Assembly (NCBI RefSeq): GCF_903166545.1
Contig: NZ_CAESCH010000002.1
Span: forward strand, 682,001 to 746,000
Length of the DNA stretch: 64,000 nt
Direction: 5' to 3'
Source of the DNA: Metabacillus schmidteae
GTDB lineage: Bacteria; Bacillota; Bacilli; Bacillales; Bacillaceae
In this document: piece after piece, positions 27,753-36,027 of the stretch
Layout: each line of letters starts with the position of its first letter
Position numbering within the stretch: position 1 is the stretch's first letter
Notes under the pieces: generated by a model
What the model was told of the DNA's origin: nothing
The model's database searches: none
The model's input: the letters and a program-made list of their open reading frames with translations, nothing else
Translations under genes and position numbers: made by a program

Positions 27753-28739
27753 TTAATATTTAAATAACATGGCAACTAATTGGTAACCGGCACCAATCGT
27801 CCAAAATAAAATAGTATCTCCTCTTTTAACAGTTCCTCTATTTATTGCCTCGTGTAATGCCAGGAAGGGGCTGGATGTCCCTGTATATCCGAAACGATCA
27901 CCCACATAAACTATTTGATCATCCTGTATGGAAAACTTATCTTTTATCTTTAAAATATTGGCTAAAGAGAATTGTGAAAAGCAATAACAGTTGATATCAC
28001 TTGCTTGTAAATGATTACGCTCTAAAAGCTTTTGAATCATGTCGAAAGTAGGAGGCAGAGCGATATCTCCATCAAAAGGAAGCCACTTAATATACTTTCC
28101 TGCCTCTTTGTTTTGGAGTACATTCGATAAGCCTTTTGCGGGATATAAGATTTTATCCATATTGATTGAATCTGTAAAATAAATAGAATCAATAAAACCT
28201 GTTTCTATATCTGTTTTTTCTAATATAACAGCAGCTGCAGCATCACCATAATTTGAGTATGTTATTTCATCTTCTGGATCACTAATGATAGAGTTATAAT
28301 CTGCCCCTACAATTAATGCGGTTTTAACATGCTTATTTGCAAGCATATATCTAGAAGTATAATCAACAGCAACAGTCATGCCGGCACAATTAGCATTCGA
28401 ATCTAAAATGATTGTGTGTGCCCCTGCCCCGATTGCATTGTGTAGATAAGTAGCATTTGTAGGAAACGTGTATTCAGGAATTTGTGACGAGAACATGATA
28501 ATATCAATATCTTTTCCACTCATTTTTGCTTTATTAAGAACTCGTTTGGCTGCTTCTATGGCCATCGTTAAACTATTCTCTTCTGGATTATCAATGATAT
28601 AACGATTTTTTCTTCCCATATGTTCAAGAAATCTTGTGATATCCTTTTCTCTTTGCTGAAAATGATGAATAAAGTATGTGTTATCAACGACTTTTGTTGG
28701 ATGATAAATATCAATAGAATGGATTCTTATATGTTGCAA
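27753..28739 (-). CDS. KAS III-like (thiolase-fold) protein with altered catalytic triad
   Basis: A 328-aa protein of the 3-oxoacyl-ACP synthase III superfamily. The nucleophile Cys is kept in SNANCAGMT (about residue 118). In FabH the His sits in a PHQAN motif and the Asn in GNTSAAS; here the matching stretches read FSQFSLANI and FGYTGTSSPFLAL, so both appear replaced. A decarboxylating condensation is therefore doubtful; acyl transfer or acyl binding is more likely. TTG start with TAGGGGG upstream. It is second in an operon with a STAS-like gene behind a c-di-GMP riboswitch, with a hairpin terminator between the two. Confidence 0.78.
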   Translation of the reverse strand: MQHIRIHSIDIYHPTKVVDNTYFIHHFQQREKDITRFLEHMGRKNRYIIDNPEENSLTMAIEAAKRVLNKAKMSGKDIDIIMFSSQIPEYTFPTNATYLHNAIGAGAHTIILDSNANCAGMTVAVDYTSRYMLANKHVKTALIVGADYNSIISDPEDEITYSNYGDAAAAVILEKTDIETGFIDSIYFTDSINMDKILYPAKGLSNVLQNKEAGKYIKWLPFDGDIALPPTFDMIQKLLERNHLQASDINCYCFSQFSLANILKIKDKFSIQDDQIVYVGDRFGYTGTSSPFLALHEAINRGTVKRGDTILFWTIGAGYQLVAMLFKY

Positions 28740-28775
28740 AGTGTATTCCCCCTATTTATTTGTAGAATAAAAAAA

Positions 28776-28798
28776 TCAGGATGAGTGATTCATCCTGA
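28776..28798 (-). terminator. Intercistronic terminator between the STAS-like and KAS III-like genes
   Basis: On the minus strand TCAGGATGA, 5-nt loop, TCATCCTGA is followed by TTTTTTTATT. It should lower expression of the second gene or end the first transcript. Confidence 0.78.
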
Positions 28799-28804
28799 CA
28801 CTTC

Positions 28805-29152
28805 TTAGCTCTCAATAACTTCGGCGTTTGATAATCCTGTGCTTCTTGCAAGTCTATTTAATTGAAGTTTTAATACAGGATTCTGTTTAATTTTGAATAC
28901 CACTTTTTTGAAACCGGATTCCTTATACATTTTATACGAATTTTCTAAGCTTGGAATCATTTCTTGTTTAAGAAGATCCATAAAGGTGCAATCAATTTCT
29001 AAAGTGAATTCATTAGCGTTAATAACTGAAATCTTATTCTTATAGTCACTAACGAAGTTTTGTACATCTGTTGGTGTAAATGTTCCACCAATATACATCT
29101 CCACGTTTTTTGCACCACGATTTACTTTAATTTCATAACTACCTTGTGACAT
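28805..29152 (-). CDS. STAS-like small protein under a c-di-GMP riboswitch
   Basis: A 115-aa soluble protein whose pattern resembles the STAS/anti-anti-sigma fold: EMYIGGTFTPTDVQNFVSDY, a strand FTLEIDCTFMDLL, a helix, then GFKKVVFKIKQNPVLKLQL and a final helix. No phosphorylatable Ser/Asp loop of SpoIIAA type is obvious. ATG 29152 has AGGAG 7 bp upstream; the frame extends to 29200 inside the leader. First gene after the riboswitch, so it is the direct c-di-GMP target. Function unknown; the fold assignment is an inference. Confidence 0.65.
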   Translation of the reverse strand: MSQGSYEIKVNRGAKNVEMYIGGTFTPTDVQNFVSDYKNKISVINANEFTLEIDCTFMDLLKQEMIPSLENSYKMYKESGFKKVVFKIKQNPVLKLQLNRLARSTGLSNAEVIES

Positions 29153-29179
29153 ATTGTTTCTCCTCTCTTTTGTAAGCGA

Positions 29180-29190
29180 GGTTCTAAGGC
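29180..29190 (-). promoter_or_regulatory. Putative expression-platform segment complementary to the riboswitch aptamer
   Basis: In transcript sense this is GCCTTAGAACC. It can pair at 10 of 11 positions with the aptamer stretch GGGTCTAAGGC (29253-29263), which would destroy the ligand fold. It lies about 28 nt before the start codon. Confidence 0.5.
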
Positions 29191-29227
29191 GGACAACCAA
29201 GAAGGGGTTAAAACCGGATTCACGATG

Positions 29228-29310
29228 TGCAACTTGGCAGTCATAGCAATATGCCTTAGACCCATAGTTTTGCGTCCTTATTTTTCAATAAGTTTGCCCT
29301 GTTAGACCAG
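29228..29310 (-). ncRNA. c-di-GMP-I (GEMM-I) riboswitch
   Basis: Read on the minus strand: CAGGGCAAAC, hairpin CTTATT-GAAA-AATAAG with the GAAA tetraloop, then GGACGCAAA, a second stem containing TCTAAGGCA...TGCC and closing AAGTT. CAGGGCAAAC, GAAA loop, GGACGCAAA and CTAA occur in the order and spacing of the GEMM-I consensus. It precedes the STAS-like gene by about 75 nt. A TATACT -10 element lies just upstream at about 29312-29317. Confidence 0.82.
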
Positions 29311-29576
29311 TATATTTCTCATAAAAAATAGGCCATCTTTAATATCGTCATATTGGAAAAAAATTTAATATAAAAAGATAATGTTTTTTAAGAATTTGAA
29401 AGAAAGGGCTTTTATAACAGTAGGAATTTAAAGTCTCTTTAACGTTTAAGAGATTATTTTGAATAATATCTTAGTATACTAATTGACAGAATAAAAACAT
29501 ATATGATAAATTTAATTCCGATGTTTTATTTCTCTACCATATTAGTAAACTAAAGTGTTTTTTGGGGGTATTGAAG

Positions 29577-30911
29577 GTGAATGCAGTCATTATAGCAGTT
29601 ATTGCTATGCTAATTTTAAGTTTATTAAGAATAAATGTTGTTTTTGCTCTTGTGATAGGGGCTTTAATAGGTGGATTAACTGGAGGCTTAGGTTTAGCCA
29701 CAACGATTGAGAGGTTTACAAGTGGGTTAGGTGGAAATGCTACAGTAGCACTAAGCTATGCCTTACTAGGAGCTTTTGCCGTTGCATTAACGAAAACCGG
29801 ATTACCAGATGCGATGGTATCAAGTGTGATAAAAATAGTTGGTCGTGATGGAGAAGCAAGAAGAAAAACGCTATCAAAGGCACTTATTGTATTTTTAATT
29901 CTAATTATGGCGATTTTTTCACAAAACCTAGTACCAGTTCATATCGCATTTATCCCGGTTTTGATACCGCCACTTTTGAAGGTTTTGAATGAGCTTGAGG
30001 TAGATCGTAGATTAATTGCATCAGTCCTTACCTTTGGATTAATAACACCTTATATGTTTTTACCTGTAGGATTTGGGGCCATTTTTCATGGAGTTATGCA
30101 AATGAATATGGAAGAAAGCGGACTAACTGTGACCTTATCTTCCATTCCAAAAGCGATGGCTATACCTGCTATCGGAATGGTCTGTGGTCTACTTATAGCT
30201 GTTTTCTTTTCGTATCGTAAAAAAAGACACTATGAAAATCGTGAAATACCTGGTCAAGAAATGACTCAAGAGTATACGAAAAAAAGTATAACGATAGCCG
30301 TTCTAGCTATTATAGTATCACTTTCTGTTCAACTATATCTTTCTCAAAAATTAGAGGTTGAAGGAATGATTTTTGGTGCATTAGCTGGCTTAAGCATTTT
30401 ATTTCTAGGCGGAGTAGTAAAGCGTAATGAAGCAGATACATTGGTGACAAACGGAATGAAGATGATGGCATTTATCGGATTTGTCATGATTACAGCATCT
30501 GGATTTGCAAGTGTATTAAAGGAAACTGGTCATGTTGAAAAGCTTGTAGAAGATGCAGCTGGGTTGATTGGCGGAAATCAGGCAATAGGTGCATTGCTAA
30601 TGCTAATCGTTGGTCTTCTTATCACAATGGGAATTGGTTCATCCTTTTCGACGATTCCTATTATTACGACGATATTTGTACCGTTATGTCTTCAATTGGG
30701 ATTCAGCCCTATGGCAACGATTGCGATAGTAGGCACAGCAGCAGCACTTGGTGATGCAGGATCACCTGCTTCTGACAGTACACTTGGTCCAACATCTGGT
30801 TTAGCAGCAGATGGAAATCATCATCATATTTGGGATACGTGTGTTCCAACCTTTATTCACTACAATATCCCCCTTATTATCTTTGGGTGGATCGCAGCGA
30901 TAATTCTATAG
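29577..30911 (+). CDS. yuiF: Na+/H+ antiporter family membrane protein (YuiF)
   Basis: A 444-aa polytopic protein of about 12 hydrophobic segments from the NhaC-like/AbgT-linked antiporter superfamily, equivalent to B. subtilis YuiF. The conserved [18 protein letters not shown] near the C-terminus parallels the GDHCSPISD motif of the first gene in this window. It probably exchanges an organic acid or amino acid with Na+ or H+. GTG 29577 has GGGGGT upstream and gives MNAV as in B. subtilis; a TTG at 29562 or 29571 is possible. Confidence 0.85.
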   Translation: MNAVIIAVIAMLILSLLRINVVFALVIGALIGGLTGGLGLATTIERFTSGLGGNATVALSYALLGAFAVALTKTGLPDAMVSSVIKIVGRDGEARRKTLSKALIVFLILIMAIFSQNLVPVHIAFIPVLIPPLLKVLNELEVDRRLIASVLTFGLITPYMFLPVGFGAIFHGVMQMNMEESGLTVTLSSIPKAMAIPAIGMVCGLLIAVFFSYRKKRHYENREIPGQEMTQEYTKKSITIAVLAIIVSLSVQLYLSQKLEVEGMIFGALAGLSILFLGGVVKRNEADTLVTNGMKMMAFIGFVMITASGFASVLKETGHVEKLVEDAAGLIGGNQAIGALLMLIVGLLITMGIGSSFSTIPIITTIFVPLCLQLGFSPMATIAIVGTAAALGDAGSPASDSTLGPTSGLAADGNHHHIWDTCVPTFIHYNIPLIIFGWIAAIIL

Positions 30912-30923
30912 AATATCTTAACG

Positions 30924-30961
30924 AAAAAAAACTTGGCTTTGTTCAAACCAAGTTTTTTTTC
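30924..30961. terminator. Terminator between yuiF and the 54-aa minus-strand gene
   Basis: AAAAAAAACTTGG pairs with CCAAGTTTTTTTT. Works on both strands and overlaps the end of the small minus-strand ORF. Confidence 0.85.
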
Positions 30962-31107
30962 AATATATTTAATTTCTCCGTTAATTCCTCGTCATCCCAT
31001 TCTAGTATTGTGTCTACTAATTCAGGATTTTGTTCCAGTATCTCTCTCTCAAAAGCTTCTCTGTCTTTTATATCTAAAAAATACTTCTTTACAACCAATG
31101 TCTTCAT
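30943..31107 (-). CDS. Small hypothetical protein, 54 aa
   Basis: A strongly charged, soluble protein, MKTLVVKKYFLDIKDREAFE at the start and rich in Glu and Leu after it. GAGGTG lies a few bases before the ATG. It has its own terminator (shared with yuiF). It may correspond to one of the short yuz genes of B. subtilis, but I cannot identify which. Function unknown. Confidence 0.6.
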   Translation of the reverse strand: MKTLVVKKYFLDIKDREAFEREILEQNPELVDTILEWDDEELTEKLNILKKNLV

Positions 31108-31358
31108 GTTCTACACCTCTTTCATATACTCTACTATTTTTATTGCCAAAACTAGTAAACATTATACAGATAAGAGCACAAAATTAAAAAAAATATGAAT
31201 CTGATTTTTTTCGACAAAGTCTTTTCTTGTTTCTCCTATTTTATCCATTGTATGATTATACTAGACTATCTTCATTTATTAGGATCGGAAATATTTTGTT
31301 GATAGAAATAACGATTGACTAAGCTGACAAGCAAAGTTTTTCTATGGAGGTTGTTGCC

Positions 31359-31904
31359 GTGTCTTGGATAAAAAAATATAAGTGGATGATAGCCAGTATA
31401 ATAGTTGTTACTGTCTGTTTCGGGTTTCTGGGGTATATTTTCTTTGATATGATGAATTCTAAATCAACTTCAACAGCTGCTCAAAACGTAACAGAAGAAG
31501 TTGAAGAAAGTACCAACACGAAAGAAGTTGTATCAGAAGAAGTTGTTATGAATAACAATCCATTCGGAAGTGAACAGGCAACTTTATCTGAAGAAGATAT
31601 TCTCAACTATATGCACGGAATGAGTCATCAAAAGGTAATTGCAGATGAAAAATGGCTACATTTTGAAATGACGGATGAGCGAATTTTGTTTCTGATCAAC
31701 TTAATAGAAAATGGTCAATATGACCATGAGGAATTGTTGTTGGACATTTTAACTCGTTGGAAGGCTGGAGATTTCTCTCAAGCTGATGAAGATCACAATG
31801 AAATCTGGAGCTTACAAGGAGGAACAATCGGTAAAGCAACAGGTGTCATGTCTGCAGAGCAGGAGCAACAGTACTTGGAAGAGTATGATGAGAGTATTAA
31901 ATAA
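31359..31904 (+). CDS. Membrane-anchored protein, probable DUF6241
   Basis: A 181-aa protein with an N-terminal transmembrane helix (about residues 9-32), a Ser/Thr/Glu-rich linker and a C-terminal globular part containing YMHGMSHQKV, ILTRWKAGDFSQA and SLQGGTIGKATG. The pattern resembles the Bacillus DUF6241 family. GGAGG lies 8 bp before GTG 31359; the frame also opens at an ATG at 31344. It probably faces outward. Function unknown. Confidence 0.7.
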   Translation: MSWIKKYKWMIASIIVVTVCFGFLGYIFFDMMNSKSTSTAAQNVTEEVEESTNTKEVVSEEVVMNNNPFGSEQATLSEEDILNYMHGMSHQKVIADEKWLHFEMTDERILFLINLIENGQYDHEELLLDILTRWKAGDFSQADEDHNEIWSLQGGTIGKATGVMSAEQEQQYLEEYDESIK

Positions 31905-31978
31905 ATAAAACAAATAATTTCTAAAAACCTGTGTCTTTTATAGGATGTTGTGTCCTGAGTCGAGTAACCAGCAAAAGG

Positions 31979-32176
31979 AAAATAAGCGGAGATTTTCCGG
32001 TTAGATGGAGAATGGAGCTCTTTTCGGGGATAAATAAGGGGAGGTTTTCCGATTATGCAAAGAAAAACCTCCCTTTTTCACATTTTTCGAGTTAATAGGC
32101 GGAATCTCTCCGTCTATTTATGCTCTTTTAAATAGTAATTACTAAATAAGCGGAATTTTTCCGTCTATTTTTCAAC
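31979..32176. repeat. Three short palindromic GCGGAA...TTCCG repeats
   Basis: Related 22-26-bp palindromes occur near 31979 (ATAAGCGGAGATTTTCCGG), 32093 (AATAGGCGGAATCTCTCCGT) and 32151 (AATAAGCGGAATTTTTCCGT), the last two continuing CTATT. Between them lies ATAAGGGGAGGTTTTCCGATTA near 32033, a weaker fourth copy. They fill the 563-bp gap 31905-32467, where I see no gene. Confidence 0.55.
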
Positions 32177-32365
32177 TTAGGTGTTTACCCTTTCCCACAA
32201 CCGATAAGTGCAGACCCTCTCGATCAATCAATAAAATTGGATTGCAAATGACAGAAGAATTGACCATCTTTTTTAATTGTACAATACTCATTGCCCACCA
32301 TAATAATGTTGTCAATTGCTATGCCAAAGTTAAGGGGATTTCGTAGAAATGTTGATAAATAAGGA

Positions 32366-32395
32366 AAATGACGTATGCCAATTCATACGTCATTT
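32366..32395 (-). terminator. Probable bioY terminator
   Basis: AAATGACGTATG, 6 bases, CATACGTCATTT: a perfect 12-bp stem. On the minus strand TTTTCCTTATTT follows. It is about 70 bp past the bioY stop. Confidence 0.55.
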
Positions 32396-32467
32396 CTAAG
32401 TCATATATTTAAGTAAGTACCTTAAAATCGAGAACAAAGGCTTTTAAAATAGCTTATTACTCATACA

Positions 32468-33055
32468 TTACGCCGCAATTCTTTTATTAGCTGCCTTCGT
32501 TACAGCAAAATAAATGCGAGGAGCCAGCAATGCACCTAAAATCGTAAAAGCAACATCTTTTACAATAAACCATGCCATAACACCCCAAGCAGCACCGTAT
32601 GACATTGGAGCATTCATCCATACATTTAATGCAAGCCACATATACGTCGTCCCTACGATATAAATAAGAGTAATGCCTGCAAATGATGCAATCATGAAAA
32701 CAGGTAGCTTCTTTTCTTTACTAACTTCTAGAATTTTACCAACTGCATAAGCTGCAATAATATAAGAAATAATAAATCCGCCAGTGCTTTGAAATAAAAC
32801 ACTAATCCCACCACTAAACTGTGCAAAAACAGGAGCGCCGGCCATTCCAACTAGTGCATAAATCGTCATTGATAACGCCCCAAGTCTGCTGCCTAATAAT
32901 AGTCCAGCTAAAATACAGAAAAATGGCTGCATTGATAATGGAACACCTGCCACTTGAAGAAATGGCGCCCAAGACGTAATATTAGCACCAATAGCCATTA
33001 GTGCGGCAAACATACCAACTAATGAAATATCGTATGTTGTTAATTTTCTTTTCAT
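32468..33055 (-). CDS. bioY: Biotin transporter substrate-binding component BioY
   Basis: A 195-aa membrane protein with about six helices and the BioY/ECF S-component features (MQPFFCILAGLLLGSRLG, FQSTGGFIISYIIAAY). It binds biotin with high affinity and imports it, alone or with an ECF energy module encoded elsewhere. Equivalent to B. subtilis YuiG. A BirA-type operator covers its promoter, so biotin should repress it. AAAGGGGGAT precedes the ATG. Confidence 0.92.
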   Translation of the reverse strand: MKRKLTTYDISLVGMFAALMAIGANITSWAPFLQVAGVPLSMQPFFCILAGLLLGSRLGALSMTIYALVGMAGAPVFAQFSGGISVLFQSTGGFIISYIIAAYAVGKILEVSKEKKLPVFMIASFAGITLIYIVGTTYMWLALNVWMNAPMSYGAAWGVMAWFIVKDVAFTILGALLAPRIYFAVTKAANKRIAA

Positions 33056-33111
33056 CGTATATCCCCCTTTAAAACAAATTCTTAAAGAAAGAATAATATA
33101 AACGAGAAAAG

Positions 33112-33144
33112 ATTGTCAACTGTTTTAAAGTTTTAGTTAACATT
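33112..33144. promoter_or_regulatory. BirA (biotin repressor) operator between bioY and yuiH
   Basis: ATTGTCAACT, 13 bases, AGTTAACATT: inverted arms of the BirA type (TGTTAAC spaced GTTGACA). On the minus strand the TTGACA in it also serves as the -35 of bioY, with an AT-rich -10 region about 17 bp on. It also lies upstream of yuiH. Confidence 0.75.
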
Positions 33145-33171
33145 AACATAAGTGAATATGGAGGAATTGTC

Positions 33172-33771
33172 ATGTATTTTGGAAAGCAGAAAAAACCACA
33201 CCCTTCCGGAAGGGTTCCGCCAAATCAAAACGTTACAACGGCATTTCCTGTTTTGCATACAGGAAACGTTCCTTACTATGAGGATATTAGTAAATGGAAT
33301 CTACAAATTTATGGATTGGTCGATCATCCTAAACTTTTTACATTAAAGGAAATAAAAGAGGATTTTCCTCAATCAGAATTAATTAATGATATCCACTGTG
33401 TAACGGGTTGGTCTAAATTAGATGTATGTTGGCAAGGGGTTAAAACAGCAGATTTATTAGAGGGTGTTCACGTACAATCTCAAGCAAAGTATGTCATTAT
33501 ACATGCAGAAGAAGGATGGACGACAAATTTATCAATTGATGACTTTATGAGAGAAACAACTCTACTAGCCCATAGCTATAATCATGAACCTTTAACTCCT
33601 GAGCATGGTTATCCCCTTCGCGCTGTTATTCCCCATCTCTATTTTTGGAAGAGCGCAAAGTGGATAAGAGGGATTCAGTTTACACAGCATAATCATCCGG
33701 GTTTTTGGGAGAGAAATGGCTACCATATGGAGGGAAATCCTTGGCTCGAACAAAGGTATCGTTTTGATTAA
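33172..33771 (+). CDS. yuiH: Molybdopterin-dependent sulfite oxidase-like protein (YuiH)
   Basis: A 199-aa protein of the sulfite oxidase/YedY fold. The molybdenum-ligand Cys is in DIHCVTGWSKLD (about residue 76), followed by WTTNLSIDD and HGYPLRAVIP. No Tat or Sec signal is visible, so it is probably cytoplasmic, unlike YedY. It needs molybdopterin; the substrate is unknown. Matches B. subtilis YuiH in place beside bioY. AGGAATTGTC precedes the ATG. Confidence 0.87.
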   Translation: MYFGKQKKPHPSGRVPPNQNVTTAFPVLHTGNVPYYEDISKWNLQIYGLVDHPKLFTLKEIKEDFPQSELINDIHCVTGWSKLDVCWQGVKTADLLEGVHVQSQAKYVIIHAEEGWTTNLSIDDFMRETTLLAHSYNHEPLTPEHGYPLRAVIPHLYFWKSAKWIRGIQFTQHNHPGFWERNGYHMEGNPWLEQRYRFD

Positions 33772-34119
33772 TTCTAGGGAGATAAAGCTTTGACATTGAG
33801 CTAAAAGAAATTCTTCGAAAAAAAGCTATCCAAGGATAACTGTCAAAAAATTCATCCTATACTATTATAGTTTCTATCAATTGTCTTTAATTTACTAGAG
33901 ATGAGAAACAAGGCTTAATATTTACATAAGAAAGAGAATCATGTGTATAGCCGGCAAGACATGGATGTATAGTAGGATAACTAAGCTGAGATGATGATTA
34001 TGTCTTGTCTTGCCTCTACATAAGCTTTGCCAAACAGCGAACGGAATATAAGGAGAATTGTTAGTGGAATTTCGACATTGCGGAAAAATTTTTGTCATAA
34101 TGGTCAAACAATAGGATTA

Positions 34120-34148
34120 CCATGTCCCCGTAATAATAGGGGACATGG
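34120..34148. terminator. Hairpin downstream of the YjfB-like gene
   Basis: CCATGTCCCC, 9 bases, GGGGACATGG: a perfect 10-bp stem just after the minus-strand gene end. No T run follows, so it may stabilise the mRNA end rather than terminate. The rest of 33772-34150 shows nothing else. Confidence 0.5.
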
Positions 34149-34150
34149 TG

Positions 34151-34333
34151 CTAACCTTTTACGTCAATGCTGTTTCCTAAGTTAGGATGTGGCGCTTCCA
34201 TAGCTTTTAAAAGCTGTTCGTTGCTTTGCTGTGAAGTTTCCATTACTTTTTTAGCTAATGCGATACTAACGTTTTGACTTAGAGATGCCTGATTTAACCC
34301 AATTGATAAGGCTGCAATATCCACGATTTTCAC
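34151..34333 (-). CDS. Putative motility protein, YjfB family
   Basis: A 60-aa helical protein, MKIVDIAALSIGLNQASLSQ to HPNLGNSIDVKG, which matches the YjfB family. YjfB-like genes are often in the SigD motility regulon, but the exact role is unknown. GAGGGGGTG lies before the ATG. It is followed upstream on the same strand by another small helical gene 62 bp away. Confidence 0.75.
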   Translation of the reverse strand: MKIVDIAALSIGLNQASLSQNVSIALAKKVMETSQQSNEQLLKAMEAPHPNLGNSIDVKG

Positions 34334-34395
34334 CCCCTCATCATTTGTATCGGTTAAGTAAACAAATGATGAAGGAAATTTTTAAAGAAGTCTAA

Positions 34396-34587
34396 TTAAG
34401 CTTGCTCTAACACATTGGCAGTTTGGCCGCATTGTTGAAGAGCAGCTTCAACAGATTGAAGTGAAACTCCGATTTTTTCGCGATTTGTCCCTTTTTCTAT
34501 AGTTTGCAATGCACTCTGTAATGAAGTCTTAGCTGTTTCTAAAGCAGAAACGGAATCTTGGACAAACCCTCTGGCATTTTTTTGCAT
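34396..34587 (-). CDS. Small helical hypothetical protein, 63 aa
   Basis: Mostly helical, with alternating Ala, Ser, Thr and Gln (SVSALETAKTSLQSALQTIE, VEAALQQCGQTANVLEQA), possibly a coiled coil or flagellin-like helix. AGGAGG lies 7 bp before ATG 34587, and an earlier in-frame ATG at 34593 is too close to that site. It precedes the YjfB-like gene and may share its operon. Not recognised. Confidence 0.6.
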   Translation of the reverse strand: MQKNARGFVQDSVSALETAKTSLQSALQTIEKGTNREKIGVSLQSVEAALQQCGQTANVLEQA

Positions 34588-34724
34588 TCTCATTCCTCCT
34601 TTTTCATACAGTTTAGTTTGTGATTAATGAGACAAAATATGTTTCTTTGACAAATAGAAAAACTTGGCTTTTCGCCAAGCTCTAAAGGTGAAAGCTTATA
34701 AAATTATTATGCCTTCTGATAATA

Positions 34725-34751
34725 CAAAAAAGGCAGACGAATCTGCCTTTT
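34725..34751 (-). terminator. ald terminator
   Basis: On the minus strand AAAAGGCAGA, 4 bases, TCTGCCTTTTTTG. Confidence 0.88.
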
Positions 34752-34765
34752 GATAATAGTGATAC

Positions 34766-35899
34766 TTAATTCATTAAATGTTCCCTTTTTAAGACTTCAG
34801 TAACTGATTTGTATATAAACCCAAGATCATCGGCAACAGCTTTATATGTGATTTCTCCATCCATAACATTAACTCCTGCCTGGAGTGCAGGGCTTTCGCT
34901 AATAGCACGATATACACCTGTATTGGCCATTTGTAATGCATAAGGAACTGTAACATTTGTAAGTGCAATCGTTGATGTACGAGGAACAGCTCCAGGCATG
35001 TTTGCAACAGCGTAATGCAGAACACCGTGTTTTTCATATGTTGGGTTATCATGTGTTGTGATATGGTCAACTGTTTCTACAATTCCACCTTGATCAATTG
35101 CAACATCAACAATAACAGATCCCGGCTTCATTGCTTGGACCATTTCTTCCGTAACGAGAGTTGGCGCTTTTGCTCCGGGAATTAATACTGCACAAATGAG
35201 TAAATCAGCTTCAGCGACAGATGTTGCAATATTCATTGGATTTGACATTAATGTTTTAATTTGATTACCGAAAATATCATCCAACTGACGTAAACGGTCT
35301 GCACTTAAATCTATAATCGTCACATCAGCACCTAAGCCAATTGCCATTTTTGCTGCATTTGTACCGACCACACCGCCACCGATAATCGTCACTTTACCAC
35401 GGCTCACACCAGGAACACCAGCTAATAAAATACCTCTTCCACCTTTAGGTTTTTCAAGGAATTGTGCACCAATTTGTGATGCCATCCGTCCGGCAACCTC
35501 ACTCATTGGAGTAAGCAATGGTAACGTACGATTTACGGAAACTGTTTCATAAGCAATCGCTGTTACACCACTATCTTTTAAAGCTTGGGCTAACTTAGGC
35601 TCTGCCGCTAGATGTAAATAGGTGAATAAAATTAATCCTTTTCTAAAGTATGCATATTCAGATGGCAGAGGTTCTTTTACTTTCATTACCATCTCGGATT
35701 CAGCCCATACTTTTTCCGCTTTTTCTACAATCTCAGCTCCTGCTTGTTTGTAATCCTCATTCTCAAAACCGCTTCCTAAACCGGCTTGATCTTCAATTAA
35801 GACACGATGACCAAATGCTACTAACTGTGTTACTCCACCAGGTGTTAAGGCTATGCGATTTTCATTGTTTTTAATTTCTTTTGGAACTCCGATAATCAT
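34766..35899 (-). CDS. ald: Alanine dehydrogenase
   Basis: A 377-aa NAD-dependent enzyme that oxidatively deaminates L-alanine to pyruvate and ammonia; needed for alanine use and normal sporulation in B. subtilis. [20 protein letters not shown] is the N-terminal signature and [21 protein letters not shown] the NAD site. The frame reaches 35926, but AGGAGGAAGG seven bases before ATG 35899 sets the start. The activator gene adeR lies just upstream on the same strand. Confidence 0.95.
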   Translation of the reverse strand: MIIGVPKEIKNNENRIALTPGGVTQLVAFGHRVLIEDQAGLGSGFENEDYKQAGAEIVEKAEKVWAESEMVMKVKEPLPSEYAYFRKGLILFTYLHLAAEPKLAQALKDSGVTAIAYETVSVNRTLPLLTPMSEVAGRMASQIGAQFLEKPKGGRGILLAGVPGVSRGKVTIIGGGVVGTNAAKMAIGLGADVTIIDLSADRLRQLDDIFGNQIKTLMSNPMNIATSVAEADLLICAVLIPGAKAPTLVTEEMVQAMKPGSVIVDVAIDQGGIVETVDHITTHDNPTYEKHGVLHYAVANMPGAVPRTSTIALTNVTVPYALQMANTGVYRAISESPALQAGVNVMDGEITYKAVADDLGFIYKSVTEVLKREHLMN

Positions 35900-36027
35900 A
35901 AGAAAACCTTCCTCCTTTAAAGTCAATATTTATATATGATCTCTATTTATTAATACAAGTATAAATAAAAATGAAATAAATATCTTTGTTTAAAAATGAG
36001 AAAGGTTTTAACCACGTTTGTGAAAAA

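Noticed and set aside
30830..31198. 122-aa plus-strand ORF overlapping the end of yuiF
   Set aside because: It runs antisense to the better-supported 54-aa minus-strand gene and through a terminator.
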